Below are positions 63,192-64,000 of a DNA stretch of 64,000 bases, piece after piece (position 1 is the stretch's first letter; each line of letters begins with the position of its first letter). The stretch is from contig NW_027475142.1 of NCBI RefSeq assembly GCF_051020985.1, positions 1,488,001-1,552,000 of the forward strand, read 5' to 3'. Source of the stretch: Nomia melanderi. Taxonomy: Eukaryota > Arthropoda > Insecta > Hymenoptera > Halictidae. The notes under the pieces are model-generated. The model did no database searches. It was not told the origin of the DNA and was given only the letters and a program-made list of their open reading frames with translations. The translations under genes were made by a program, and so were the position numbers.

Positions 63192-64000
63192 GATTTTTCC
63201 CTGACCCTGAGTGTCCGACCCCATGAGACTGTGGTTTTCTCTGCCGATGGTGGTCCGAGGTCGTTCCCGCTGCACAGATTCATGCGCCAGGGCCTCCTAC
63301 AGACAATGCACTTTGATTTATTTCGCTATCTGTAATAGCACCCGAGATATCACCAGATATATATTGGATTTTCCCCTGACCCTGAGTGTCCGGCCCCATG
63401 AGACTGTGGTATTCTCGGCCCCTGGTGGTCCGAGGTCGTTCCCGCTGCACAGATTCATGCATCAGGGCCTCCTACAGACAATACACTTTGGTTTATTGCG
63501 CTATCTCTAATAGCACCCGAGATATCACCAGATATATATTGGATTTTTCCCTGACCCTGAGTGTCCGGTCCCATGAGACGGTGCTTGTCTCGGCCCCTGG
63601 AGGTCCGAGGACGTTCCCGCAGCACAGATTCATGCGGCAGTGCCTCCTGCAGATAATTCACTTTGGTTTACTGCGCTATCTCTAATAGCACCCGAGATAT
63701 GACCAGATATATATTGGATTTTTCCCTGACCCTGAGTGTCCGACCCCATGAGACTGTGGTTTTCTCTGCCGATGGTGGTCCGAGGTCGTTCCCGCTGCAC
63801 AGATTCATGCGCCAGGGCCTCCTACAGACAATGCACTTTGATTTATTTCGATATCTGTAATAGCACCCGAGATATCACCAGATATATATTGGATTTTACC
63901 CTGACCCTGAGTGTCCGGCCCCATGAGACTGTGGTTTTCTCGGCCCCTGGTGGTCCGAGGTCGTTCCCGTTGCACTGTTTCATGCGCCAGGGCCTCCTGC
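63192..64000 (+). repeat. Repeat of 56017-56825, cut by window end
   Basis: This segment follows 56017-56825 with small differences (for example GATATGACC with TTTTTCCC near 63700 against GATATCACC). The final monomer (63862-64000) is cut at the CTCCTGC of its 3' third. Confidence 0.84.

Larger units (their letters stand above)
1..64000 (+). repeat. 175-bp tandem satellite array filling the window
   Basis: Every part of the window aligns to one 175-bp monomer in one orientation. Landmarks in monomer order are AGCACCCGAGATATCACC (1-18), a TA-rich stretch ATATATATTGGATTTT (21-36), a variable 4-base site (37-40), GTCCGGCCCCATGAGAC (52-68), a dyad around CTCGG and CCGAG (78-98), CGTTCCCGCTGCACAG (101-116), ATGCGCCAGGGCCTCC (121-136), CACTTTG (148-154) and TTATTGCGCTATCT followed by TAAT (158-175). 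I counted 364 complete monomers plus two partial ones. The consensus has about 34 A, 49 T, 51 C and 41 G. No non-satellite sequence interrupts it. Arrays of this size and monomer length are typical of centromeric or pericentromeric chromatin, where one monomer roughly matches one nucleosome plus linker; that role is inferred. The family is not one I recognise. Confidence 0.98.
53362..64000 (+). repeat. Shuffled mosaic end region
   Basis: Sixty complete monomers of exactly 175 bp (plus the final partial) form overlapping short duplications. These are 54062-54436 with 54937-55311 (offset 875), 55404-55790 with 57329-57715 (1,925), 57760-58110 with 59860-60210 (2,100), 58612-58786 with 59487-59661 (875), 59025-59275 with 60600-60850 (1,575), and 59312-59661 with 59662 onward (350). 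Two longer ones are listed separately. TCTGCCGATGG and GCTTGTC/GCAGCAC monomers are frequent. No single unit length dominates. Confidence 0.85.

Noticed and set aside
402..63860. Hundreds of open frames of 60-108 codons on both strands, with similar translations in every monomer
   Set aside because: They are by-products of a stop-poor 175-bp repeat. The period is 1 modulo 3, so the frame shifts at each monomer and TAATAG ends the frame. Many start at TTG or GTG, not ATG. Variation does not favour silent sites by eye, and the two strands are equally open.
1..64000. CENP-B box (NTTCGNNNNANNCGGGN) on either strand
   Set aside because: CGGGA occurs on the minus strand at the CCCGCTGCAC site, but the required TTCG and A positions do not match in typical monomers, nor in the GTTCGAGATCG variants.
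1..64000. CRISPR array
   Set aside because: The repeating unit is the full 175 bp with no alternation of short conserved repeats and unique spacers, and no cas genes are present.
1..64000. Naming the organism or a known satellite family
   Set aside because: Monomer length alone fits many animals and plants, and I do not recognise the consensus. A database search would be needed.

Overview
The whole 64-kb window is one uninterrupted head-to-tail array of a satellite DNA with a 175-bp monomer. I placed monomer starts at the AG of the AGCACC motif that follows the TAAT of the previous monomer. From position 166 to 63861 there are 364 complete monomers, with a partial monomer at each edge (1-165 and 63862-64000). 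The lengths reconcile exactly: 348 monomers are 175 bp, two are 177 bp, three are 176 bp and eleven are 174 bp, which sums to 63,696 bp. All monomers lie in the same orientation. I found no transposon, inversion, unrelated insert, RNA gene, CRISPR array or credible protein gene. Short open frames occur on both strands, but they recur once per monomer, many open with TTG or GTG, and all end within about 108 codons because 175 is not a multiple of three.

An array of this kind points to a eukaryotic chromosome, most likely a centromeric or other heterochromatic block. The monomer length is in the nucleosomal class of centromere satellites (human alpha satellite is 171 bp, Arabidopsis 178 bp). 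The consensus, counted by hand, is about 53% GC with 8 CpGs. I do not recognise the family, and the sequence alone does not tell me whether the host is animal or plant.

Layout: (1) 1-9.5 kb is built from 16- and 14-monomer units plus more diverged monomers. (2) 9.3-13.1 kb is a 10-monomer higher-order repeat (1,750 bp), present as two full copies and a partial third. (3) 13.1-20.4 kb is a near-identical second copy of 2.4-9.5 kb. (4) 20.4-21.3 kb is a third copy of a 0.9-kb piece of that block. (5) 21.3-24.8 kb is a bridge with a 6-monomer repeat. (6) 24.8-46.0 kb holds three tandem super-units of about 7.0 kb (40, 40 and 41 monomers), each containing an inner 6-monomer repeat. (7) 46.0-51.4 kb is a 13-monomer repeat. 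(8) 51.4-64 kb is a finely shuffled mosaic of 2-, 5-, 9-, 11- and 12-monomer duplications, and the array runs off both ends of the window.

The larger duplications, deletions and insertions I traced are whole numbers of monomers, and hybrid monomers sit at several joints. That is the signature of in-register unequal crossing over or conversion. The findings most worth a second look are the nested higher-order architecture and its traceable history, a divergent monomer subtype placed about once per 13 monomers only in the left 21 kb, a conserved hairpin-forming dyad, and a repeated near-match to the animal CTCF core motif that becomes exact in one monomer. I saw no convincing new multi-gene biological system. 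Boundaries and identities come from reading by eye, so breakpoints within identical stretches are uncertain by tens of bases.
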